From an uncultured Collinsella sp. (GTDB lineage Bacteria; Actinomycetota; Coriobacteriia; Coriobacteriales; Coriobacteriaceae), in the NCBI GenBank assembly GCA_902479205.1, contig CABSNX010000059.1:1-9906 (forward strand): a stretch of 9,906 nt of DNA, read 5' to 3'. Every line of letters starts with the position of its first letter. Positions within the stretch are counted from its first letter, which is position 1. This document shows, piece after piece, positions 1 to 6,117 of the stretch. Under the pieces are notes generated by a model that was given only the letters and a program-made list of their open reading frames with translations, searched no databases and was not told where the DNA came from. A program made the translations under genes and the position numbers.

Positions 1-583
1 TCTCAAAACGGACGGTCTCGTAACCTTCGAAATAGTCGTTGGTGTTTTGCATCATGAATGGGACGAGTAACTCGTTCTCCGCCCCAACCTGTACAGCAAA
101 CGCAGCAGAACCGCCCAGCACCGGCATTGCCTGCGTTATCAGATCGGTATTGACCACAAAGTCATAGTTTGGCGCAGACTCCGGCACCAAATGCCAAACA
201 TACGCTTTAATTCCGCCTTCGACATTGTCCTTATTCCTGACACGCATCTTTACGGCGATAACACACGTGATGTCGGCGTCCTTCAATTTCGTTTTCGTAT
301 CTACGATGCCATATTTTGAATAATCATCATGCGCACGCTTGAGATACTCGCGCGGCGTGAGCAGCTCTGCCCCGTCTATGCAAAACGAATACCCGTCAGT
401 CGCCACATCCTTCGACCCCAGAAACGCCCCATCCATCGAGAGCCATTCGCCCTCCGCGTAATATTTTTCAGGAATGACTGTCCGGTTCCCGTTAACGACG
501 CTCACCCTCATGCCCGCAAGGCCGGTAACAGCACAGCCAAAAAGCGCGAGCATCGACCTTCTCGTCAACAGGGCCTTCTTCAT
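1..583 (-). CDS. Exported protein of unknown function with twin-arginine-type signal (3' end outside window)
   Basis: The frame is open from an ATG at 583-581 to the window edge, about 194 codons, so the C-terminus is missing. The start lies 5 nt after the ATPase stop codon, and a GGGAAAGG stretch about 11 nt upstream can serve as ribosome binding site, which makes this the last visible gene of the ABC operon. The N-terminus MKKALLTRRSMLALFGC has a twin arginine (R8, R9) followed by a hydrophobic stretch, as in Tat signals. Cys17 in LFGC could be a degenerate lipobox, so a lipoprotein is possible. The rest is soluble and mixed alpha/beta in character, with motifs such as YYAEGEWLSMDGAF and GIKAYVWHLVPESA; I see no catalytic signature. 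The general pattern reminds me of small exported DUF families (for example DUF5028) found beside ABC exporters in Firmicutes and Coriobacteriia, but I cannot confirm this. It probably acts at the outer face of the membrane with the transporter, as substrate binder or immunity-type protein (inference). Confidence 0.8.
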   Translation of the reverse strand, partial: MKKALLTRRSMLALFGCAVTGLAGMRVSVVNGNRTVIPEKYYAEGEWLSMDGAFLGSKDVATDGYSFCIDGAELLTPREYLKRAHDDYSKYGIVDTKTKLKDADITCVIAVKMRVRNKDNVEGGIKAYVWHLVPESAPNYDFVVNTDLITQAMPVLGGSAAFAVQVGAENELLVPFMMQNTNDYFEGYETVRFE

Positions 584-588
584 CGCGC

Positions 589-1233
589 TCACGACCTTTC
601 CCGAACTTTCACAACGGCACCGTCGCGCATGCAGTAAACACGATCGGCTAGCTCCTCGAGCACCTCTCCGTCATGGCTAGACAGAAGAACCTCGCGACCC
701 GTTGATGCCGCCATCGCCACAACGCGCTTGAGCATTTCCACGCCCGCTTCGTCGAGGGCATTCGTTGGCTCATCGAGAACAAGCAGCTTCGGCTTTTCCA
801 TAATTGCCGCAGCTATTCCCAGACGCTGCTTCATCCCAAGCGAGTATGCTCGAAACTTCTTTTTTTCGTCTGCATCGAGCCCCACGAGCCGCAGGGCAGA
901 GCGAATGTCCTCGGGGGTGGCAACGCCATTGATTTGAGCTATGAGCTCCAGATTGTCGTAACCAGACAGATATCCTAAAAAGGAAGGCGCCTCTATCAAC
1001 ATCCCCAGACTCGGCGGAAACGAGATATCCGCCCCAAGTCTTTGGCCATCGATAATAATCTCGCCCTCGGTGGGTCTAATCAATCCGCAGACCGCTCGCA
1101 TGAGCATGGTCTTACCCGAACCGTTTATCCCCTGAAGCCCGACCACAGTCCCAGGGTCAACCTCGATAGACACGTTGCGCAGGACATCGTTTTTGCCCAT
1201 GCGCTTCGATACGTCCCTAACGATCACACTCAT
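589..1233 (-). CDS. ABC transporter ATP-binding protein (bacitracin/lantibiotic-export type)
   Basis: This 214-residue protein is a complete single-domain ABC ATPase that hydrolyses ATP in the cytoplasm to drive the two membrane subunits encoded just upstream. Visible motifs are Walker A GINGSGKT (35-42), signature YSLGMKQRLGIA (130-141), Walker B LLVLDEP (150-156) and the H-loop His187. The segment LIEAPSFLGYLSGYDNL (79-95) has Glu at the usual Q-loop position, a pattern well known in BcrA-like and lantibiotic-immunity ATPases. I chose the ATG at 1233 because AGAGGG lies at a good distance upstream and because it forms a 4-base ATGA overlap with the stop of the permease gene, implying translational coupling. 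A longer frame upstream to 1404 only overlaps the permease gene and lacks support. The substrate cannot be read from the sequence. Family assignment is secure; the antimicrobial-peptide link is inference. Confidence 0.93.
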   Translation of the reverse strand: MSVIVRDVSKRMGKNDVLRNVSIEVDPGTVVGLQGINGSGKTMLMRAVCGLIRPTEGEIIIDGQRLGADISFPPSLGMLIEAPSFLGYLSGYDNLELIAQINGVATPEDIRSALRLVGLDADEKKKFRAYSLGMKQRLGIAAAIMEKPKLLVLDEPTNALDEAGVEMLKRVVAMAASTGREVLLSSHDGEVLEELADRVYCMRDGAVVKVRERS

Positions 1234-2066
1234 ATCTTGTCCCTCTTTTCGATAAGGTCGGCCCTTCGAAACCACAGTCCACCCAACGATAGGCATAACG
1301 ACATAATCACAATTGAAAACAAGCCACTCGAGCCCGTCGCAATTCCTTCTTTGACGATTCCACCCCAGCGCAACAGCATCAAGGCATTTCCCAGTAGCGC
1401 CCAATGCCGCGCATATGCCGAACAGATCAGGTAGCTCATTACAACCGCAAATGAAACTGACGGCCCAAGCACAAACCCAACCGTTGCCTGCACAAACGCA
1501 AGCGCCTCAAAAGCAAGAAAGAGACCTGCGAAAAACGGCAGTGCACCTGCTTCGCTCGCCTTGAGAAACCACGGCGCCAAATTAGCCAGCTGAAGCGACT
1601 CGCCATGGATGACCGCGCTGAACGAGGCACTCACCATCAAGCTCCAAATCACAACAGAGCAAACCACCACGAGCAGCGAAAATGCTGTTATCGCCGCCAC
1701 TGAGATAAAACGCGAGACCCACCAAAGGGTTCTCGCCCGGCATCGGACAAGCGTTTGCAAACCAAACCCGTGCAACGATTCGGCGGGATAATCGAGTGTT
1801 GTATAGAGAATAAGCAGAATGAGAAATAGCCATCCTAGCGGAGGCACAAACATGACCCCGGGCCTAGGCTCAAACGGAGCAGATCCGGCAAACACGAGCG
1901 CAAGATTGTCCGCAAACCCCAAGGCATCCGTCCTGACCCCATACACAGAAGACAAACCGTAGGCGTACACCAGGTTCGCAACGGTCACTGCCGCAATCGC
2001 AATAAAGGTAATGATGTTCTTCTTCAAAACGGTCCTCAGGTCCGCGGCGACCAGCCTAAACAGCAT
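1230..2066 (-). CDS. ABC-2-type transporter permease subunit B
   Basis: This 278-residue integral membrane protein has about six hydrophobic segments (roughly 18-38, 72-92, 119-145, 173-200, 204-219 and 248-266), the usual layout of a single-subunit ABC-2 permease. Between the second and third segments lies a basic stretch, LQTLVRCRARTLWWVSRF (103-120), matching the cytoplasmic coupling region that contacts the ATPase in such exporters. The upstream permease has a comparable stretch, so the two look like diverged paralogues forming a heterodimeric pore. The ATG at 2066 shares one base with the upstream stop codon (TGATG) and is preceded by GGGAG at about 8 nt; the alternative upstream start at 2090 has no such support. 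The 3' end overlaps the ATPase start. There is no large extracellular domain, so it is not of the MacB/BceB type. Substrate unknown. Confidence 0.88.
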   Translation of the reverse strand: MLFRLVAADLRTVLKKNIITFIAIAAVTVANLVYAYGLSSVYGVRTDALGFADNLALVFAGSAPFEPRPGVMFVPPLGWLFLILLILYTTLDYPAESLHGFGLQTLVRCRARTLWWVSRFISVAAITAFSLLVVVCSVVIWSLMVSASFSAVIHGESLQLANLAPWFLKASEAGALPFFAGLFLAFEALAFVQATVGFVLGPSVSFAVVMSYLICSAYARHWALLGNALMLLRWGGIVKEGIATGSSGLFSIVIMSLCLSLGGLWFRRADLIEKRDKI

Positions 2067-2947
2067 CAGACCATCTCCCGCCTTTTCCACGCCCCAGAAA
2101 AAGCCAACGAAGCAAGGGTCAATAATATGATTTCCGCAAAACCGGCTCGAATGTCTGGCCAGTTATTCAGCGATTCCGACCTGATGCTGTTGAAGATATT
2201 GCAGTTAAACCCCACACAAGCCATTACGCCGAAGATCCAGCCATTTGCAAAATGCCACGCAACCATTAGCAGATACGGGACAATTATCGCTTTGATTCTG
2301 CTACGAAACAAAATTGAGAAGCCAGTTACAGCCATGGATAAAGTCCCGAGCGTGACCGCATCGAACAGCGTGTATGCAAGCACATATAACAAAGGATGTG
2401 AATAAAATAGACCGGAGAAATAGCTATGTAGGTAAAGCCCTACGTAGGTCGACTCATCGACCCGAGGAAGATACGCAGGAAAAAGCATCGAGACAATCAG
2501 GAAATTGACGAGCAGAGGAATGGCAGTCACTGTAAACGCGGAGAGGAAAGCAGACAGCACCTTTACGTTCACGTATGCCTTTCTGGAAACGCGCGTGCAT
2601 ATCTGCATGTCATAACCACTCAAACGCTCAAAGAGGCACGACCAAGATCCGGCCAACATTGCAAGCAGGGGCAGTGCATAGAAAAACACCGACGCAGACA
2701 GTGGCGCGTTCGCGCTCACAACAATCCAGTTACCGAAGCTGCTTTCACGTGTTTGACCGAGATAGTTTTTGGCTTGCATGCCAACGCCGTAACCAAAAGA
2801 AAGAAGGTTGTGACGTTCTTTTTCCAAATTTGCCCACGGCTCCAGCGCAGCAGCTATTGCAACTGCGACTGCAATCAAGAGAGCAAAGATAAAAGCTGGG
2901 CGTCTTATCGTTTTCGACAGCTCATATCTTACGAGCCTTTGGTTCAT
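2066..2947 (-). CDS. ABC-2-type transporter permease subunit A
   Basis: This is a 293-residue membrane protein with about six hydrophobic segments (roughly 17-36, 83-105, 128-157, 184-215, 220-246 and 268-286). The N-terminus MNQRLVRYELSKTIRRP is the short basic amphipathic lead typical of ABC-2 permeases related to bacitracin and lantibiotic exporters. A basic stretch at about 114-130 (MQICTRVSRKAYVNVKV) corresponds to the coupling region in the second permease. A connecting loop between segments 1 and 2 (about 37-82) probably faces outward. The ATG at 2947 was chosen because a strong GGAGGAGG lies just upstream; the frame extends to 3001 but without a start signal of similar quality. A stem-loop separates it from the secreted-protein gene 54 nt upstream, and its stop codon overlaps the start of permease B. 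Family is clear; substrate is not. Confidence 0.88.
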   Translation of the reverse strand: MNQRLVRYELSKTIRRPAFIFALLIAVAVAIAAALEPWANLEKERHNLLSFGYGVGMQAKNYLGQTRESSFGNWIVVSANAPLSASVFFYALPLLAMLAGSWSCLFERLSGYDMQICTRVSRKAYVNVKVLSAFLSAFTVTAIPLLVNFLIVSMLFPAYLPRVDESTYVGLYLHSYFSGLFYSHPLLYVLAYTLFDAVTLGTLSMAVTGFSILFRSRIKAIIVPYLLMVAWHFANGWIFGVMACVGFNCNIFNSIRSESLNNWPDIRAGFAEIILLTLASLAFSGAWKRREMV

Positions 2948-2959
2948 ACGTCCTCCTCC

Positions 2960-2986
2960 CCCTTCCGACCCAGAAAGCCGGAAGGG
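2960..2986 (-). other. Stem-loop between the secreted-protein gene and the ABC genes
   Basis: CCCTTCCG at 2960-2967 and CGGAAGGG at 2979-2986 form a perfect 8-bp stem with an 11-nt loop. On the minus-strand transcript the hairpin is followed directly by GGAGGAGG of the permease A ribosome binding site and not by a U-run, so it is not a classical intrinsic terminator. It could be a processing or 3'-end stabilising element, letting the upstream secreted-protein message outlast the transporter message, or it could restrict ribosome access. The function is inferred; the base pairing is seen directly. Confidence 0.5.
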
Positions 2987-3001
2987 AGCCAATTCAAACA
3001 A

Positions 3002-3514
3002 CTATGCGGGAAGCTTGCGGAAATGCCCGACGCAGTCGGGGCTCCATACACCAATAACAGTGCCGTAGCCAGACTCCGCCCATGCAGTCAGTCGCGCCGC
3101 AGATCGCCCGTTCTCACGGACGAGGTTATACATTTCCCACTGTCCCTTGTGATTCGAACGATACGTTCCCTGAGTACAATTCATGCTGCCGCTACCGCTT
3201 GTGTTATACGCACCGTCTGTATATAACCGAAGCGGATTTCCCGTATAACCTTGGATATCCAGATAGAGCGATGAGGAATCATCCTTTTGACGGTAGCCAG
3301 TTGCACTCGTCCCGGCACATTGAAAACTAAATGCCCTATCGGCATTGTTCGTACAGGTCGTAATTCCCGTATCGGCGTTTTGAGTAATGCTAGAAACCTG
3401 AGAGGTGTCAAACTCCTCTTGCGCGAACGATGCAGCGGGAACCCCTAGGGACAGACCCGCAGCAATCGCCAACCCGACTCCGATTCGAGTAATAGCGCTC
3501 CTTGGCTTAATCAT
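3002..3514 (-). CDS. Small secreted four-cysteine protein of unknown function
   Basis: This 170-residue precursor has a clear Sec signal peptide: basic start MIKPRS, hydrophobic core about residues 11-25, and a probable cleavage site after SFA (31/32). That leaves a mature protein of about 139 residues rich in Ser, Thr, Gly, Asn and Tyr. Four cysteines (54, 66, 113, 161) could form two disulfides outside the cell. The segments GYRQKDDSS (73-81), QGTYRSN (115-121), LVRENGRSAARLTAW (131-145) and GTVIGVWSPD (151-160) suggest a beta-rich fold, and their order recalls small exported proteins of the DUF2712 kind that sit beside ABC transporters; this resemblance is from memory and unverified. I chose the ATG at 3514 because GGAGAAGG precedes it at proper distance; a TTG four codons upstream lacks a ribosome binding site. 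Lying between the regulator and the ABC exporter, it is the best candidate for the product or partner of the system. Confidence 0.85.
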   Translation of the reverse strand: MIKPRSAITRIGVGLAIAAGLSLGVPAASFAQEEFDTSQVSSITQNADTGITTCTNNADRAFSFQCAGTSATGYRQKDDSSSLYLDIQGYTGNPLRLYTDGAYNTSGSGSMNCTQGTYRSNHKGQWEMYNLVRENGRSAARLTAWAESGYGTVIGVWSPDCVGHFRKLPA

Positions 3515-3543
3515 GGCCTTCTCCAATCAAAAGCGGCTAACAA

Positions 3544-3555
3544 TGCGTCGACGCA
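3544..3555. promoter_or_regulatory. 12-bp perfect palindrome upstream of the secreted-protein gene
   Basis: TGCGTCGACGCA is a perfect inverted repeat centred about 35 nt upstream of the secreted-protein start codon, inside the 109-bp gap after the regulator gene. Its place and symmetry fit an operator for a dimeric helix-turn-helix protein, possibly the LuxR-type regulator next door. I found no convincing -35/-10 pair beside it, so the gene might also be reached by read-through from the regulator gene. The function is a guess. Confidence 0.3.
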
Positions 3556-3587
3556 CAGCAACCTTTGCATGAATGGAGAAAGATGTC

Positions 3588-3628
3588 TGTAAACACTCGC
3601 TATTGAGTTGATAATCCAGGCGTTTACA
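3588..3628. repeat. Spaced inverted repeat TGTAAAC/GTTTACA at the end of the regulator gene
   Basis: TGTAAAC (3588-3594) and GTTTACA (3622-3628) are perfect complements separated by 27 nt. The right arm covers the stop codon of the regulator gene. It could be a pair of half-sites for a regulator or a weak 3'-end hairpin; there is no U-run after it on the minus strand. Arms of 7 bp at this spacing could also occur by chance. Confidence 0.25.
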
Positions 3629-5765
3629 CGTTATCTACCTGCGATAACAATGAAATAAGCTCTGCTTTGTTCTTGATCTTCAACTGGCGATAGGACGCGG
3701 ATCGCAGCGCTTGCACCGTAGATGCAGCGTAACCGACATCCTGCGCAATGGTCTTTGTCGTTGTGCCCTCTGCCGTCATCAACAATATTCGGGCCTGAAC
3801 ATCGGACAGGGCGCGCGACGTAAGCAGAGCCAGCCGGCGCACGTGAGCTGCTTCGGTGGACCCGTTCGCACGGTACTTCAAGACGGCCTTCTCGTCCTCA
3901 ACCGAGCGTACGAGCACGATGTGCGTAACGAGCATGGGCACAGACCAGCAAACAATCACCGTTGCCACGACGACATTGACGGCCGAACTTTGCCCCAGCA
4001 ACGACGCAAGGAACAGAGGCTCGAAAACCGTCAGATCCTGCACCATGTTGAGCAAGACAACCCAGACAGGAGCCGCCGCCCCAAAGCAAAGCATCCATAT
4101 CCCAAGCATTTTGCGCTGCGGACAGCTACGCAGCACTATGTATGTAAGCAACATCCCCGTCAGCACCGCGAACCCATGGATTCGCCCCCTAGTGGCCGCA
4201 TGGATTAAAGTAGCCGCACCTATTGACACCAACGGCACGATAGCCCGGACACGGGCATGCACCTTAAACGGACGCAGCCCAACAGCGAGCGAGACCGTAG
4301 ATGCCACGCCGCACAGCAGGACCGGCGCAGCCATCAACGGATCGCATATACACCTCCATGCCGCGATATAGACAAAAGACCATTCCACGGCAGACAGCAC
4401 CGCCCATACGCACGGGCTTCCGAGCCCAATCGCCCCATCCGTTCTAGTCAGCGCAACTTCACGATTCAGTTTTTCACCCGCGTAGTGCAGCGACAGAAGC
4501 AGTCCGAGACCCAATGCATAGCTTGCGAGAGAAAAGGCGACTGCCCGCGAAACACCGGATCCCCAATCGCTATCCGCCATTACCAAGGGGCCCGCCGCAA
4601 GGAGGATAAAAAATGTTGTGAGCAGGTATCGAAACAGCCGGCGCGTCCGAACTGATGTCAACATATCACCAGCATGCCGCTGCAGCAGACCAGGCCCTGT
4701 AGCATCACCCTCACCCGCAAACAATGCCACGAGTTCGCGTGAGCCCGCAACCGATGCCTTCCCGTATGCTCGGTGAAGCGTTGTTCGCACCGTCGATGGC
4801 TTCGTACCCGTCTCCCTGGCAATTTCCGCCGGCGTTTTCCCTTTGAGCAGCAGTCGAACAAACTGCTCTTCTCGAGGCGACAGGGCAGGGGAAAACACCC
4901 CCGCATCGAATGGGTCGGACGTGCGAGGGGTATCCGAATTGTTGTCCCGTTTCTCCCTTAGCAATGTGCATACGAAGGCGGCAACAGCAATAGCGGACCC
5001 CATCGACAGTGATGCAATGACTGCGGCATCGCTTGCAAAGTATGCCACCTCGACAGCCGGAACAAGGCCAATGGGAACTGCTACAAGCACAGAACGGGCA
5101 AACACGTCGCCCTGCCCCCGACCAAAGGCGCGGGGACAGCAAAGCAGCGGGACCGCAGCCAATACGAGATAGACCAGCGGAATTAAAAGCACGAGGCCAA
5201 TTGATGCGGCCGTTACAGAGGGCATCCCCCATGGCTCGGGAACGACTCTCCATGAAATTCGACAGCAAAACAGCAGGCAAGACAGGACAACTATTGTTTC
5301 TGCAAAAAGCGTGCTCTGCGATCGGCGGGTCCCCCTTTCGCCGTCCCGCGCCGCCCCCCGTATCAAAGGAGAGCCCGCCGTATCCCAAATTACATATGAG
5401 AGGAGCAACGACCCAGTGAAGCACAAGGCACACGAAACACGATGCAACAACCAGATTGGTGCAAACACGATTGGAATAGAATCTCCGCGAGCATAGAAGG
5501 CCAAGTCGACCCATTCGGGAACCACCGCAATAGCAGCAAGGAAAACACCGAAGACGCCAAGGCGACCCGGCCGTCTTATTTCTCTCCCCTTGCGGAGCGC
5601 AACACCATGACCAAACGCCGCAAGGCATGCGCCAAGGATAACGAGCCAGGTCATTGCACCTGATGCCAAGCCGATTGAAGATGAAAACCGGTGATAAGGG
5701 GTAACCGCCATTACGACGAGCGCAATGGCGAAAGCAGATGTGGCAGAACAGCGGGAAAAGAGCAT
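3624..5765 (-). CDS. Membrane-embedded transcription regulator with two LuxR-type HTH domains
   Basis: This 713-residue protein consists of two similar halves. Each has about seven or eight hydrophobic segments followed by a LuxR (GerE-like) helix-turn-helix. The first half has membrane segments over about residues 5-268 and HTH LSPREEQFVRLLLKGK...STVRTTLHRAYGK at about 294-350. The second half has membrane segments over about 379-618 and HTH LSDVQARILLM...STVQALRSASYRQLKIKNK at about 652-707, ending the protein. Membrane-bound LuxR proteins with a single C-terminal HTH are common in Coriobacteriia; the internal HTH here suggests duplication or fusion. It would sense a signal in or at the membrane and bind DNA nearby. 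The ATG at 5765 was chosen because GGAGG lies 4 nt before it and because a TATAAT box overlaps the alternative start at 5786, which would then lie upstream of the mRNA start. It faces the same way as the secreted protein and ABC genes, so these are the likely targets (inference). Confidence 0.88.
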   Translation of the reverse strand: MLFSRCSATSAFAIALVVMAVTPYHRFSSSIGLASGAMTWLVILGACLAAFGHGVALRKGREIRRPGRLGVFGVFLAAIAVVPEWVDLAFYARGDSIPIVFAPIWLLHRVSCALCFTGSLLLSYVIWDTAGSPLIRGAARDGERGTRRSQSTLFAETIVVLSCLLFCCRISWRVVPEPWGMPSVTAASIGLVLLIPLVYLVLAAVPLLCCPRAFGRGQGDVFARSVLVAVPIGLVPAVEVAYFASDAAVIASLSMGSAIAVAAFVCTLLREKRDNNSDTPRTSDPFDAGVFSPALSPREEQFVRLLLKGKTPAEIARETGTKPSTVRTTLHRAYGKASVAGSRELVALFAGEGDATGPGLLQRHAGDMLTSVRTRRLFRYLLTTFFILLAAGPLVMADSDWGSGVSRAVAFSLASYALGLGLLLSLHYAGEKLNREVALTRTDGAIGLGSPCVWAVLSAVEWSFVYIAAWRCICDPLMAAPVLLCGVASTVSLAVGLRPFKVHARVRAIVPLVSIGAATLIHAATRGRIHGFAVLTGMLLTYIVLRSCPQRKMLGIWMLCFGAAAPVWVVLLNMVQDLTVFEPLFLASLLGQSSAVNVVVATVIVCWSVPMLVTHIVLVRSVEDEKAVLKYRANGSTEAAHVRRLALLTSRALSDVQARILLMTAEGTTTKTIAQDVGYAASTVQALRSASYRQLKIKNKAELISLLSQVDNV

Positions 5766-5784
5766 ATGACCTCCATAGCGTGTC

Positions 5785-5790
5785 ATTATA
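5785..5790 (-). promoter_or_regulatory. -10 box TATAAT for the LuxR-type regulator gene
   Basis: On the minus strand a perfect TATAAT lies 19 nt before the ATG at 5765. It predicts an mRNA start near 5778 with a leader of only about 12 nt that still holds the GGAGG ribosome binding site. At 16-18 nt upstream I see only GATAAA/AGATAA/GAGATA, unlike TTGACA, so the promoter may need an activator. Confidence 0.5.
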
Positions 5791-5886
5791 TCGCTCGGGC
5801 TGCTCGTTTATCTCCACGCCCACACCAGCCAGCATCAACGATTCAGGCGAACTCCAATCCGAGCCAGATCACGGTTCAGCTTTTGT

Positions 5887-5925
5887 CCGCAGTCCCCGCA
5901 TCAAAGCGGGATGCGGTTTCCTTTT
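5887..5925 (+). terminator. Rightward intrinsic terminator with no gene upstream of it
   Basis: CCGCA (5887-5891) pairs with TGCGG (5912-5916) and CCCGC (5895-5899) pairs with GCGGG (5906-5910) around the loop ATCAAA, with small bulges between. The stem is followed by TTTCCTTTT (5917-5925). This is a good intrinsic terminator for a plus-strand transcript. All genes to its left in the window run leftward, so it has no visible client. It may be the leftover end of a displaced gene, a block on antisense transcription, or an attenuator for an unseen upstream start. On the minus strand the U-run is missing. Confidence 0.55.
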
Positions 5926-5937
5926 GAGCGTCGATCT

Positions 5938-5983
5938 GGAAACTGTATCCCGTTCTGAGTCAATATTCTGGGACGCAGTTTCC
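5938..5983. repeat. Hairpin repeat 1 (paired arms of the GGAAAC motif)
   Basis: Left arm 5938-5951 (GGAAACTGTATCCC) and right arm 5970-5983 (GGGACGCAGTTTCC) form a 14-bp stem with one G-U wobble and one mismatch around an 18-nt loop. Each arm is a copy of the motif also used in the next hairpin. It looks like a REP-type palindromic element or a structured RNA part. There is no U-run after it, so it is not a terminator. Confidence 0.6.
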
Positions 5984-5992
5984 GCAGCACAC

Positions 5993-6052
5993 CCCATTCG
6001 GAAAGCGTGTCCCAGTATTTGGCCGCAAACTGGGGCGCGCTTTCCGGATGGG
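5993..6052 (+). repeat. Hairpin repeat 2, 24-bp stem with G-U wobbles only on the plus-strand RNA
   Basis: The left arm 5993-6016 and right arm 6029-6052 pair along their whole length around a 12-nt loop. The three departures from Watson-Crick pairing (5998/6047, 6008/6037, 6010/6035) are all T opposite G on the plus strand. They become G-U wobbles in a rightward transcript but C-A mismatches in a leftward one. The core GGAAAGCGTGTCCCAG (6000-6015) is a variant of the arm of hairpin 1. It lies upstream of the probable kinase promoter, so it would not be in that mRNA unless transcription starts further left. Confidence 0.6.
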
Positions 6053-6117
6053 TCGAGACGAAGGCCAAGCCAGACAGGCAGCCTCGCATCCCGCCATCCT
6101 CGCCATCCGCCTGAGCG

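Noticed and set aside
329..680. Two small plus-strand frames opposite the exported protein and ATPase end
   Set aside because: Antisense to better-supported minus-strand genes; Arg/Pro/His-rich products without signals or domains.
1234..1404. N-terminal extension of the ABC ATPase to 1404
   Set aside because: The extra 57 codons lie out of frame inside the permease gene, while the ATG at 1233 has a good ribosome binding site and an ATGA overlap, and gives a normal-length ATPase.
3588..3628. Intrinsic terminator at the end of the regulator gene
   Set aside because: The 7-bp arms are AT-rich, 27 nt apart and not followed by a U-run on the minus strand, so I list it only as a spaced repeat.
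5938..6052. Possible short CRISPR array because of four similar 14-16-bp units
   Set aside because: The units alternate in orientation and pair into hairpins, with loops of 18 and 12 nt; a CRISPR array needs direct repeats with uniform spacers, and no cas genes are nearby.
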